Shown piece by piece: positions 33,601 through 44,508 of a DNA stretch of 64,000 nt (its first letter is position 1; the number at the start of each line of letters is the position of its first letter). The translations under genes and the position numbers were made by a program. The notes beneath the pieces are model-generated. The model made no database searches. It was not told the origin of the DNA and worked only from the letters and a program-made list of their open reading frames with translations. The stretch comes from Lasiodiplodia sp. COLG20 (taxonomy: Eukaryota > Ascomycota > Dothideomycetes > Botryosphaeriales > Botryosphaeriaceae): the NCBI GenBank assembly GCA_009801085.1, contig VNWV01000003.1:1240001-1304000 (forward strand). The letters are read 5' to 3'.

Positions 33601-34622
33601 CAGATGCGCCTTGGGGATTCTCCATTGAGATGTGAGTTTTTCCGAAAGGCCGCTCTCGAAATAGCCGTCGTCGTTCCACCCACGCCCCAGCCCGATCCTC
33701 CTATAGCACGCGTCTGAGGTAATAGTCCCGCCGGGCCGGGAGGTTCTGGAATAGCGACGGCTGGGCAGGAGGAGAGGTGGAGCTGGGCTACGCATGCAGC
33801 AGGGTTCGGTAGCCTGCAAAGCATGCCGCACGAGATTGAATGTTTATGCGGCTCACGCGTGTCTTACTGTGTAACCACGCCTTTATTTTTTTTTTTCCTT
33901 TTTCGTATAACTCAAAAACCTCCGCTTTCCCTGGCCGTCGGCGGCTGCAGAGTCAATTGACCGAAGCGGATGCTGCGGATACTGTGCGGTGTCCAGCTCG
34001 GTTGCTCTGCTGGAGGAGTTGAAACAGAGGCGAGATGGTCGACGAGACCCACCGCAACGTCTCACGCTGCCGTTCCTCTGTATTTCGTAACTCCGAGGCC
34101 GAGAGCGGTAACGCCTGGCGAGTTAAGACTGCTGATCGGATGGTGCGTGCCTGCGCATGGCAAAACGGTGGAGCATCGGGAGCTGGTGTCATGCCGCAGC
34201 GCGACTCGTGCCCCTGCGTACCCTTGCGGCTGCTCCCTCTCATCGTGCATCCTGCAGCCATCATCACAGCCACAAGGCATATTGTATGCTGTAGGGCTGC
34301 AAGCGCGGCGCAGCAATCATCCCTGTCAGTTCCCGGCAACGGCACCTTCCAGCCGCCTCAGAACTGCCCTACCGGTCAAATATTGTACCTGTCTTGACTC
34401 GCTTTCCTCTCCTAGTAGTGGCGGGTAGAGAGCCAAGACCCCGGAAACAAGCGACCCTCACGAGTCGTTCGTTAAACATCCAAAACCTCCCTCATATAAA
34501 GCTGGCCCGCCGACACCAAGACTTCCCTTCTCTTCTCCAAGCAGCAGGACTCTTCTCTTCAGAACACAACAACACACATTCTTTTCTCCACCCACCCAAC
34601 CTTCCAGACACCAACAGCAACA
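30695..34622. other. Long intergenic stretch, no gene recognised
   Basis: About 3.9 kb with only short, unconserved frames. It includes the 3' region of the repeat-protein gene, poly-T runs near 31290 and 33890, and mixed GC-rich sequence. The promoter of the next gene lies at its right end. Confidence 0.45.
34495..34500 (+). promoter_or_regulatory. TATA box of the 137-aa gene
   Basis: TATAAA lies 123 bases before the ATG, followed by an A/C-rich leader with CAACA repeats. Both suggest an efficiently expressed gene. Confidence 0.55.
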
Positions 34623-35096
34623 ATGGCCTCTGCTATCGCCGTCACCATCCTTACCGGAGCCGCCTCGGCCGTCATCTCCGCCGCCATCAACCAGGTCGCC
34701 CCCACCATCGCCAACCTGGGCAAGTGGGACGAGGCCCGCGAGGCCTTCACCCAGCAGACCGTCAAGGCCATGTGGGATGCCAAGACCGAGGACTACGGCG
34801 CTGCTGTCTGCTACAACATGGGCTACGAGGTCTCCAACACCGCCCAGATGTACGAGAAGACCTCGGTCATGCTCGAGCAGGAGCTGCTCCACACCGACTA
34901 CGACTGCTTCTTCATGAGCGGTCCTGGTAAGTCTCTTACAGCCCTCCTCTTTCTCCATGCTTTTGTTTTCTGACCAATTTCTGCAGACAACCACTTCTGG
35001 AGCTACGGCGATGGTGGCTACATCAACCTCGCCATCTACCACGACGACAGCAAGTGCTGGTTCGACAGCAACACCTCCGACCTGTACTGCCCTTAA
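34623..35096 (+). CDS. Small Gly/Tyr/Asp-rich fungal protein (DUF7888-like), 137 aa
   Basis: Two exons, 34623-34926 and 34987-35096, with a 60-nt intron (GTAAGT...CTGCAG). The join reads FFMSGPDNHFWSYGDGG. The protein has a hydrophobic, Ala-rich N-terminus (SAIAVTILTGAASAVISAAI), a helical middle (WDEAREAFTQQTVKAMWD) and a conserved-looking C-terminal half with cysteines (AAVCYNMGY, TDYDCFFMS, DDSKCWFDS, DLYCP). From memory this matches a family of small fungal proteins called DUF7888, many of which are secreted after a signal peptide. Here the N-terminus could be an uncleaved or unusual signal, because no n/h/c pattern with a good cleavage site is clear. The TATA box and A/C-rich leader suggest high expression. 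The function is unknown. Confidence 0.85.
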
Positions 35097-35967
35097 ATGT
35101 GAGCACGACTTCTTCGGATCCCCGGATGATCGTTTTTTGTCGGCCTCGGAATACAGACGGCGAGCATTGGGCGGGTTCTTTCTCTCTTTTCTTGGTTGTA
35201 AATATTGCAGCATTTGTTTCTTCTTCAGTCTTGTTGTGCGCTATTTTAGCAAAGTCAAAGTCAAAAAGGAGAGAATATATCCGGAAGCATGTACAGCTCC
35301 GCTTCAGATCACGGACGATTCAATGGTACTTCATGTCTTGTGTGTTGTTGTGAGATGTGGTAATATACCTCGAATATGCTAGAAAGTGAAGCTATAGTTA
35401 ATACCGGGATCAAGACTGTTCACTGGTCAATCAATGGCTCGGCTCAAGTGATTGGTCGAAATGCCACATACCTAACGAACGACTGTAAGATTCATGTGTA
35501 AGATTCATGTCGTTGCTATTTCAGGCTCTGTGATTGTTCACTGACCTGTGTTGTATGTACTGTGAATAAAGTGCGCTTTTTGCGAGTCAACATGCTTTGA
35601 AGGTTGAAAGCTTGATACAAGAAAGCGCGTTGATCTCCCGAGGGCAGAATTGGCTTTATGCAGGTGTACCATAGCTTCCGATGATCTTATAATGCGATTC
35701 GTGAGGACGTTTATCAGTGGCCTCGATTTTGTCGGATGTTCTGCCTCAGGCAGTCACATATTAGGTGGTGTCATGAACTATGGGGTGCCTGATCCGGACG
35801 CCTCATCCTGGACAAGATAAGCCAACCACGCACGATTCAGGATACTTGGAGATAGCAATAGTTTGGCTCATTGTGCCTTGCGTGGTTTTCGACCACAGTG
35901 GGCGCCGAAGGATCTGAGCCACCGGAGCTAACTTCCATGTGCATCCAAGCTCGTTACGTAGGTAGGA
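35097..35967. other. Intergenic left of the mobile element
   Basis: Downstream region of the 137-aa gene. It contains a short tandem duplication (GTAAGATTCAT twice near 35487-35510). No gene is seen. Confidence 0.45.
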
Positions 35968-36035
35968 GAAGCTGCTGTCCGGACGCAGATGTGGAATTAT
36001 TAAATATACATCTACATCTAGACGGTAGCTTCAAC
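35968..36035 (+). repeat. Left terminal repeat of the recombinase element
   Basis: A 68-nt sequence starting GAAGCTGCTGTCCGGACG and ending GGTAGCTTCAAC. Its two ends are imperfectly complementary, so it can fold into a hairpin. It matches the right copy in direct orientation. Confidence 0.75.
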
Positions 36036-36086
36036 TCACTATGTAAATCGAGTACTGTTGCTCGCGGAGGTGGTTGCGGGGGATCT

Positions 36087-36128
36087 ATGTAGGCGCAAAA
36101 AAGAATGCATTCTTTTTTGCGCCTACAT
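36087..36128. repeat. Perfect 42-bp palindrome
   Basis: The 21 bases from 36087 to 36107 are the exact reverse complement of 36108 to 36128, with no spacer. The centre is GAATGCATTC, flanked by A6/T6 and then GCGC. It lies 51 bases inside the left terminal repeat. Confidence 0.95.
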
Positions 36129-37493
36129 GTTCATCGTTCCGTCATTGATGCGTGATCCGCGTGCCTCCACGAGCAGAAATCATTGCACTCTGTCGACACA
36201 ATGACGCCATGTATAAGTGTAGGTGGGTGGCCTTACTACCGGACCGATGGGACATAGGGAGATGGTCCAATGACGTTTTTTCCCGACGACTATCATTAGC
36301 ATGTTCAAACCTTTTAGTTCCCGCACCAATGCCCTTGCGGGAGATAAGCTTTCAGACTAGCTGAGAGCCACGGTCTAGCGAGACAACCTGGAAGTACTCA
36401 CCTAACCCGACAAATGTAGATGCTGTTGGACAAAGTCGTACCTTCCACAGGCGGTGAAGTTGCCACCGCCCGATGATGGGTAAAAACATCAAGCTGGGTG
36501 ATTGAATGGCCAATAAGGCGATCGCTTGCGCATGACGTTATCCGGGTGTACCGATGTTGGGGCGATGGATTCAGAGTGCGGTAGAAGATGGAGCTGCATG
36601 AGCCGCTGTCTTGAAGCTTGTGTCGATTAAAGCCAGTCTAAAGGCATTCCGCTATTCGCGGATGCGAGGTAATTCAATCGGAGGCATTTCCGGCTACCGT
36701 CGAATCACACCTCTCTCGGGAAGAAGATGAAGAACATTGCCGGGCAGCGGCATGATTATGAGTAATCGTGTACGGTCCAGTAGCCGCCATGGCGCACTTT
36801 TGGGTGGGACGGGTCACGACCGGATATGTCGGATTTGTAGGGCTATGCGAAAACCACGCCATGGCATCCAGCCGTACCGACGAAGATTTGGGACCATGCT
36901 GATAGGAAGGCTGATGGATTCCTGTGGATGAGCGGCTGCGAATCGGCATGTGCGAGCTTTCAGGCATGTGCTGAGCTGCTGCTGTGTAACGGAAAGCTGG
37001 AATCATCGTCGGAATGGCGGCAGTGACGGAGTCGCTTCCACCACCGCAAGACAGCCGAGATGGCAGAACAATTACTGGCGGTCAAGCAGCCGGAGTGAAT
37101 TCACAATCGGAACCGACTCCGATCATATCTTCCGTCCAATCACGGCTGCACGCGTCGCATAGCTAGGTACGTAACCTAGCCATTACTGACACGAGCGCGG
37201 GCCGACTTGAGCACCTCTGTTCGGAGCCTTCTCCTTACTACGTTCGAAGTTGCAAGTCCACAGGCTGCACCAAGTCAGCTGGTGGCAGCGAAGGAGGTGG
37301 GCCCAGCGTCCCTGCCGTTGTGCGAGATGGGCTGAACCATGATGACAGGCGGAGCATTGGCCGGCGCCGCCGCTGGTTACAGTGGTAACTCATTCCAACT
37401 CCCCGACGTGGCTAGCACATGCCTTTCTAGTGCGATCCTAAGTCGCAAGCTCCTCCACGGCACTCGAACCTCGCATTCAGTTGTTTGTCAGGG
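36129..37493. other. Interior of the element upstream of the recombinase
   Basis: About 1.4 kb with no convincing gene. Small frames on both strands lack motifs. It may be decayed cargo or the 5' part of the recombinase gene. Confidence 0.4.
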
Positions 37494-39760
37494 ATGGTGG
37501 CCGACACTGGGATACGATGGCTGATCGTTGCTCCCTGTGCGAAGTCAGCACTGTTAACTTTGGAAGCACAGCCCGCTGTATTACGTGAGTTACTCGAGGC
37601 TGAAGGCCGAAAGTTCGACATGTCGATTGCTCAGCTCAACCGCACGAGAGGCAGTGAAGCTGAATGGCGTGCGTTCAAAGCAGAAGTAATTGCTGTAAAG
37701 AAGCTGTTTGATGACCGGGAACTTCTGCACGCGAGAGAAATGAACCATTGCTGTTTGTGCAGGTGTGATACGGCGGATTTCGCGGGCGCACGGCCATGGG
37801 CTGCTTGCGAGGCAGTCGCGCCTTCCCGTTCCTTCCCTACACAGCGCGGCCTTGACGAACTCTAATTGCTGCTCTAACGCCCACCTACTATTGTTCCGCT
37901 GGTCGCTGTGTTGGGATCTCTCTAGGCCTCACTCCAAAGCCTTCACCTTGGATGTCCTCACTGCCACTCGCCCGTGCTTATTATCCACCACTACGGCGCA
38001 AGACCTGGACCAGTCGGCCTTTGAAAGGGCTGCGCGCAGACTGAAAGAGCACAGAGCCGCCATGGCCAGTTCAGAAGAGGACCGATCCATCACTCGCCCC
38101 GCCTCACTTGCTCTTCACGGTCCTGTGGCACAATACAACATGAATCGGGTGAAAGGAATTTGGGAAGGTTATGCCAAGCTAATGGATATGGAGTAAGTCT
38201 TTATCAAAGCAACATTTGCTAATACTAATAGATTTGCCCACGATCACCCGCCTACGCTTAACGATATTGTTAAGTTTACAGAGATGTTCATCTCTAAATG
38301 TCGACCCCGTTCTTAAGATTCTACCCCTTGTCTCTCTACAATCCGCGCAACCTTGGGAAGCCTCTACAAACTTCTCACATGGACGTACCGGGATTTCGCG
38401 AAGAACTGGAGTGCCCATGACAACGCCAGAGTTGAAGCCTATCTAAACCAGGCATGTCTCGATGGTCGTCTCCTCCGCGGCATACAGTCTGAGCAGCAGT
38501 GGGTCGGTGTTCGGCTTGTGAGGAAAATGGCAACGGCGTGGATTGAACGACACATGTCTAGCCGAAAACCATCCTGGGATGTTGTTGTCCTTGATTTGCT
38601 TGCCGTCGCCCTAATTGCAGGGACTGGCGCGAGGCCTGGTGACATCTGTCCAGATCAACATCACTGGCCCGCGCGATCTCTACGGTATCGCGAAATTGCT
38701 CTCTCTCTGGATTCAAGCGGACAACCACTTTCACTGGAGTCTCTGAGAATGGTCGTTCATTTGCGTCACACCAAAGGCAACGAGGGCAATGAGGCGCGGC
38801 CAGTCTCTCGCTTCTTTCGTGCAGCTACGGACGCAAGGGACTGTTGCCAATGTCCCCTTCTGCTTCTTCTATCACACGCACTCCGCCATGGTCTTGTCTA
38901 TGGAGCGTCAGCTGAAGAGGTCTTGCATGATGCTGTCGCCAGCGGAAATGGGTTTGTCCGCTGGAGATTCCCAGACTGGCCCGTCCTGTGCAGCCGCAAA
39001 ACTCCACTAAACCTTGAAAGTGTGAGGTCAGACGTTGGCATCCGCTACGCTTTCAAGGAAATGGCACGTTCAGTGGGAATCCTCAGATGTTTCCCTCAAG
39101 CACCTACGGACCGGCACCGCCCGAGACCTTGCTCACATCGCTGATCAGAACTCTACCGGTGTCTCCTCGAAGTTTGCTGTAGCTTAGCTTGGTCATAACG
39201 CAACTTCGTACAACATAGGAGTTACGGATGTATACATCGGCTCACCTGGAGCATACTTTTACAATCTCCGCCTCGAAGCAGACCGCTTCGATCTTCTAGC
39301 TCCAAGGACATCTCAGACCACCGCTCAACATAACGCAGCCTTTGCGGCAGTTCAATCCGCTTTTGAGGAATTCTTCAAGTTCCGCTCTCAAGATTCGTCC
39401 CCAACAACCAGTTTTGATGAAAATGCCGAGTTGGACAATACCCTAGAGGACAACGAGCATGACGAGCATGACGAGCATGAAGGTGGGAGCGACTCCAGCA
39501 ATCCCTTTGGGTGGATCAACACCGAGTTAAGCAAATACCAGAACATCGCCGTGGACATCGCCCCCGAGAATGCTTCCTACGAAGACCACTCTCCGCTATC
39601 TGCATCCAAATCTGTCCTCTGGTTTTCCTGTATTCGCAAAGACCAGCTCACCAGCGTTCCCAAGGCTCACAAACCTACCCTTCTAAGGCTCCGAAAGACG
39701 CAGGTTTCCTCTTGGCCTCACGCCATCAAAATGCCATCCCTCAAGCATCAGACTCTCTAG
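37494..39760 (+). pseudogene. Tyrosine recombinase (phage-integrase fold) pseudogene
   Basis: The catalytic motifs can be read in order: box I arginine in IAGTGARPGDI, a lysine in HLRHTKGNEGNE, box II arginine in LKHLRTGTARDLAH, then LGHNATSYNIG holding the final His and the nucleophilic Tyr. The frame is broken. A short intron (38193-38231) joins KLMDME to FAHDHPPTLND. A TAA at 38314-38316 interrupts the frame, a one-base shift lies between about 39040 and 39095, and a TAG at 39185-39187 falls immediately before the LGH motif. Both stops could come from Gln codons by C-to-T change. The C-terminal tail is acidic, with DEHDEHDEHE repeats. The N-terminal part (37494-38190) is in more than one frame, so the true start is unknown. 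The gene is inactive as it stands. Confidence 0.8.
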
Positions 39761-40162
39761 CCCCGACGATGCGACATCATGTCGATTACTACACTCTACC
39801 CAACAATCCCGAGGCTTTTCCCGATCTCGCCTCACTCCAGCGTGCAGGAGCATTATCGCTAACATCATCCAGAAGTGTCTGTTGCGGCGGCGGATCCAGC
39901 GCCCATCACTGATGTTATTCCATCCTCTGAAGTACCGGGTCCGCCGTTGCTGAGGCTCGCAAAACTGCTAGAAATACAAGGTTTCCTTGCCCCAGCACCA
40001 TCAGAATGCCACTATTCAGGCGAAGCAATCCAACAGATCTAGTCAGCTTAGTCAGAGTGAAAGCGCTTAGCCCACATATCTTAGATGAGCTTGTTATATA
40101 CAGTCCCCTCTTGCAGCCGATAGCTAGCGTGGATTTGTTTTTTGCTCATGTCATGCGCAGTT

Positions 40163-40230
40163 GAAGCTATCGTCCGGACGAGAATGTCGAATTGAAAATT
40201 CTACATACACGTCCGGATGATAGCTTCAAC
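40163..40230 (+). repeat. Right terminal repeat of the recombinase element
   Basis: A 68-nt direct copy of the left terminal repeat. With three more bases on the left (40160) it forms a nearly perfect inverted repeat. The 21-base arms, starting GTTGAAGCTATC, have one mismatch around a 28-base loop. Confidence 0.75.
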
Positions 40231-41023
40231 TACCCACATATGTTAATTTTTTTTTTTTAAAAGAAAAAGGCTGAGGCATAGTTGCTTACACCTGGGGCCT
40301 GACGATTCTTCACGCTAGCCTTCGGCTGCGATACCCCTCTGTAGGTGCTGATGCGGCACGGGCCGAGAAGGCTGGGTTCGTACGAAAGACCGAAGAACAC
40401 CACGTGAACACGTAACGCGGGAAGCTGTCTTGTGGTGTTGACTTCGCCGATCTTCAACGGAGCGGCTGCGGCTCCGAGGGAGTGTGGGGCGGCAGCGGAC
40501 TTCGGCGCGCTGAAAACGATGCAGGCTGTGCAGAGCAGAGTCACGTGAAAGAGGCAACTGCGGGTGAGGGCTTGGGGCGCTAGGCAAAGATGCGTCGTTT
40601 CGCACGCGTCAGGCAAGGCGGGTGGCGGAGGAGGGTTTTTCGGCTGGGGCTGGTCTAGGGCTGACAGCTGGGTCGACCGCGGTCTGCGGCTGGAAATCTT
40701 GGCGCGGCTATCACATTTCTCTGTCTGTTTTGGCTGCAACATCCGCCCCCAGACTCACCCTCCGTGTTCGCCGTCCACCGACGACTCGCCCTCAAGCCTA
40801 CCGAGCAGTGCCCGCGCGGATTTGACTATCTCGCGCTCCTCTCAGCGACCGTCTGCGCGCCACAAGCACCCAGTGCCGGCCCTTCTCCGAAGCCCTGCCC
40901 AGCGCGCCTCCCGTGGATTCCTGGACAAAGGAATCACCACTACGCTCGCCGCCTCCAAACCGCACTGCTCCGACAACTTGCACCCGCTTGATCCTGCTTC
41001 GCGACCTGTGGCTTTCGCTAGTC
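40231..41023. other. Promoter and leader of eIF2A
   Basis: It starts with a T-rich/A-rich run and becomes GC-rich and then pyrimidine-rich towards the eIF2A start. Overlapping frames on both strands (40257-40742 minus, 40564-41031 plus) show no motif. Confidence 0.45.
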
Positions 41024-43479
41024 ATGGCTGAACCGACGCAGCTGGCTTGTGAGCTCGCCCTCCCCTGCCACCACTGCGACCAAGACGCTGACGCAACCCG
41101 ACCCCCCAGACCGCACTTTGAAGGGCATTGGTATCCTGAACGCAGCCCCGACCTACGACGACCTCCCGGGCTTCCAGAAGTGAGCCCTATTTACCACCCA
41201 AATAATCCAATTGCTCGCGCTGACCCTTGTCGATAGGCCCGAGGGCAACCTTCGCTGCTGCTGCTATTCTCCTGACGGCAAGTACTTTGCCTGGGCGTCA
41301 CCGGAACAGTAAGTCTCGTGCTCCACAGAGCCATCAGCGTCGTGCTAATGGTGATCCAGGGTCTCCGTTATCGACGCCGCGACCGGACACGTCGCTACCA
41401 CGCTGCCCGCAGAGAACGTCTTCGAGCTCGGCTTTTCGCCCTTGGGCACTTACATCATCACCTGGCAGCGTCCTTCGAAGGACGAGAATGGAGATGCTGT
41501 CAAGAACTTGAAGGTCTGGAGGACTATCGATGACGGCGCCGGAGCTGAGGGACAGAGGAGTGTTGTCGGTCAGTTTGTGCAGAAGAACCAGTATGGCTGG
41601 AATCTGCAATACACGAGCGACGAGCGCTTCTGTGCCCGCTGCGTCACGAACGAGGTTCAGTTCTATCAGAGCGGCGACCTGAGCACTGTCTGGAACAAGC
41701 TTAGGGTTGAGGGCGTGAGCGACTTCGCTGTCTCGCCGGGCAAGAACCATTCGGTTGCTGTTTTTACCCCCGAGCGCAAGGTGCGTCTACTTGCTACACT
41801 GCTTCTCATTTCTGTCTAACCTTACTTTAGGGTCAACCCGCCAGCGTCAAGGTTTTCCTTGTGCCGCAGTTCCAGTCGCCCGTTTCGCAAAAGACCTTCT
41901 TCAAGGGCGACAAGGTGCAGATGAAGTGGAACAACCTTGGCACCAGTGTCATTGTGCTTGCTCAGACCGATGTCGATAAGACCAACAAGAGCTACTATGG
42001 AGAGACGAACATGTACATTCTCAGCGCTAACGGTGGATTTGATGCGCGCATCACGCTTGGTAAGTCAATCACGATAGACTGCGTTTTGAAGATGCTAACT
42101 TCAATGAAGACAAGGAGGGTCCTATCCATGATGTGACCTGGTCGCCCAACTCGAAAGAGTTCGGCGTCGTCTACGGATACATGCCGGCCAAGACTACCAT
42201 CTTCAACCAGCGTGCAGTTGCCACGCACAACTTCCCTCTTGGTCCGCGTAACACCATCCTCTTTTCTCCTCATGGCCGCTTCGTTCTTGTTGCCGGCTTT
42301 GGAAACTTGGCCGGCCAGATGGATATCTATGACCTGGAGAAGGATTACGCCAAGGTCTGCACCATTGAAGCATCCAACTCTTCGATCTGCGAGTGGAGCC
42401 CCGACGGAAAGTATATCTTGACGGCTACCACCAGCCCGCGCCTTCGCGTGGACAACGGCATCAAGATATACCACGTTACCGGTGGCCTTCAGTACTTCAC
42501 CGAGTTCAGCGAGCTGTACCACGTCACCTGGCGTCCTCAGTCAATTGCTCAATACCCGTTGGATAACCCGCTTGGTTCGATTCCGACCCCCCACGAATCT
42601 GCTGCCAAGTTCCTGGCTACTGTGAAGGCTCCTACCAAGCCTGCCGGTGCGTACAGGCCCCCGGGTGCTCGTGGCACCAGCACGCCTCTTCATTTCAAGC
42701 GCGAGGATGAGGGTGGTGCTGCGTACATCAACACGGGCATCTCTTCTACCAGTGGCAACATGAACGGACCCGCTTTTGGCCGTAACCGCCGTGTTGTTCC
42801 TGGTGCAGAGGAGCATGTCCCGGCAGGTGCTGCTCCTGGTGGAGGTGTCAGCCTCTCGGGTACCGGCGAAGGTGCCGACGAGGGACTGTCTAAGGCTGCT
42901 TTGAAGAACAAGAAGAAGCGTGAGGCCAAGAAGGCGAAGGAGGCTGCTGAGAAGGCAGCTGGTCTCAATGCTGGACAGCAGCAAGCCAACGGAACCGGCC
43001 CTGACCGCAAGGCCCGCAGCCACTCGCGCAACCGCTCCCGCAACTCGCAAGATGCTCGCAACTCGCAAGATGCTCGCAACTCGCAAGATGCCCGCAACTC
43101 GCAAGATGCCCGCAACTCGCAAGATGCCCGCAACTCGCACGATGGCCGCGCTCCTTCTCAGAACCGTCGCGGCAACTACCAGCAGAATCGCAATGGCCAG
43201 GGCCCCGGCCAGAACGGTCAGCGCAACGCCGCTCCGATCCAGACTCAGCAGCCCGCGCAGCAAGCTGCCGCTGCCGCTCCGGAGCTCACGGTCACTTCGC
43301 CTATCGGTACCTCGCCTCAGGACAAGAAGATCCGGTCGCTGATGAAGAAGCTCCGTGCCATCGACGACCTGAAGATGCGCCAGGCGAACGGCGAGAAGCT
43401 CGAGGATACGCAGGTCAAGAAGATCAACACCGAAGACTCGATCAAGAAGGAGCTGGATGGGCTCGGTTTCCACGGTTGA
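41024..43479 (+). CDS. Translation initiation factor eIF2A, 728 aa
   Basis: Six exons: 41024-41048, 41110-41179, 41237-41308, 41360-41780, 41831-42059 and 42110-43479. The introns are 61, 57, 51, 50 and 50 nt. The joins read MAEPTQLAYRTLKGIG, LPGFQKPEGNLRCC, WASPEQVSVIDAAT, TPERKGQPASVKVF and ARITLDKEGPIHDV. Residues 1 to about 430 form the WD-repeat beta-propeller typical of eIF2A, with CEWSPDGKYILTATTSPRLR and YHVTWRP. The tail is disordered, with basic Lys-rich helices (LKNKKKREAKKAKEAAEK) and a C-terminal helical segment (KKIRSLMKKLRAIDDLKMRQ). Members of this family bind the 40S ribosome and take part in non-canonical initiation. The protein should be cytosolic. An unusual hexapeptide array lies in the tail (see the repeat entry). 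Identification is secure. Confidence 0.95.
43042..43149 (+). repeat. 18-nt tandem repeat in eIF2A (five NSQDAR plus one NSHDGR)
   Basis: Five units of AACTCGCAAGATGCYCGC and a sixth divergent unit sit in the disordered tail. Units differ only at one silent C/T site, which suggests recent expansion. Confidence 0.92.
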
Positions 43480-44131
43480 GATAGCACCGTTGTTTGAAAC
43501 AACTTCAGCAGCCTTTTCAGCCATTTTCTCTCGTCTTTTGTCTTTTAACTTGCTTGCTTTCAACATGGGCTGATGCTTGGGGGTTCAGTGTGGAGTTTCT
43601 TCTGGACACATTCTGCAAGCAGCGGTCATTAAGCCCTATTTTCTCTTTTCTAGCGTTGTCAGGCGCCTTTTTCTTTTTCTTCTCTTTTCCCCTTTCACAG
43701 ACTCCTTTCTACTCTGATTCTGTTTCTGGATTCGGAGGGCTCTATTGTTCACTTCGTTGTGAACGAGCTTGATTGGAGCGAGTAAAGGTACACGCCATCA
43801 TCTCCCGACAATGCTGCATAGGAGTGCAGATTGCACCAAGTGGATACGGGAAGTAGAAAGAAGGGAGATGATAAAGACTGTATGGGTGCAGATGGGAATA
43901 ATCTCTCATCTCTCATGGGGGAATGGATAAGAGATCGGGTTGGATTGGCTTGAGCGCTGTGGATGATTGATACGGGACACGAAAGGTTATCAAAGATCAA
44001 TCAGACAGAAAAAGTAGAAAACGGAAAACGGGAAAAAAGAATTCAAATCGAATCTTCACAGATGTATTAACATGGTTCCTGAGCAAACAAGTTTCATCTA
44101 TTTCGTGCTTCATATTTCACATGCATCACCA
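43480..44131. other. eIF2A 3' region
   Basis: A T-rich and C/T-rich stretch follows the eIF2A stop, as expected of a 3' untranslated region. No gene is seen. Confidence 0.45.
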
Positions 44132-44508
44132 CTAGTTGAACACGAACAAGTGTAGGAGAAATGTAGCAGCGCCACCCAAACCAGCGCACGGAATCCACTG
44201 AGTTCGATCTCCGAAGAGACCGAGGATTCCATGCGCCCGGCGCCCAATGTACACTACAACTGCCCTCCTCCAGCGAACCGTCCTCACGCGCTTGCGCACG
44301 CTCGAGTAGCTGTCGGGAGCAGAGTAGGAGGTACATGTGGGAAAAAAACGCCGTTCCGTTTGGATCTTTACCTCCGCGACATCTTTTTGTGACAAAAAGT
44401 CAAGATGGCGGGGTTGATCCGTGGGCTGTATGCTGCGTCGTGTTTGATGTATCGCGAAGAATACTGAGCAATCGAGGGCGTGACTAGGCCGAGCGCTCCA
44501 CCTGACAT
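44132..44508 (-). CDS. Tentative small spliced gene, 104 aa, one C-terminal membrane segment
   Basis: Model: exons 44508-44372 and 44309-44132 with a 62-nt intron (GTAAAG...CCCGACAG). The start (MSGGALGLVTPSIAQYSSRY) has a reasonable context. The spliced product ends IGRRAHGILGLFGDRTQW followed by IPCAGLGGAATFLLHLFVFN, a hydrophobic C-terminus after a basic stretch (SVRKRVRTVRWRR), as in small organelle-membrane proteins. I recognise no family. Support is only the frame-restoring intron and the sensible composition, so this may be chance. It is convergent with eIF2A. Confidence 0.3.

Larger units (their letters stand above)
35968..40230 (+). mobile_element. Decayed 4.3-kb tyrosine-recombinase element with terminal direct repeats
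   Basis: The element is delimited by two 68-nt sequences (35968-36035 and 40163-40230). They align without gaps in the same orientation with 49 of 68 identical positions by my count. Each repeat is also an internal inverted repeat: GAAGCT...GTCCGGACG on one side and a complementary ...TAGCTTCAAC on the other. Between them lies a broken tyrosine recombinase gene in the same orientation as the flanking genes. Tyrosine-recombinase elements in fungi include Cryptons and Starship-type elements, and I cannot tell which this is. No cargo gene is recognisable between 36.1 and 37.5 kb. Exact ends and target duplication are not certain. Confidence 0.65.

Noticed and set aside
42570..42585. A tRNA B-box-like GGTTCGATTCC
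   Set aside because: It lies inside the eIF2A coding exon and no matching A box or cloverleaf can be built around it.
42541..43566. A 341-codon minus-strand frame opposite eIF2A
   Set aside because: It is antisense to a conserved exon and contains the complement of the NSQDAR repeat; shadow of the real gene.
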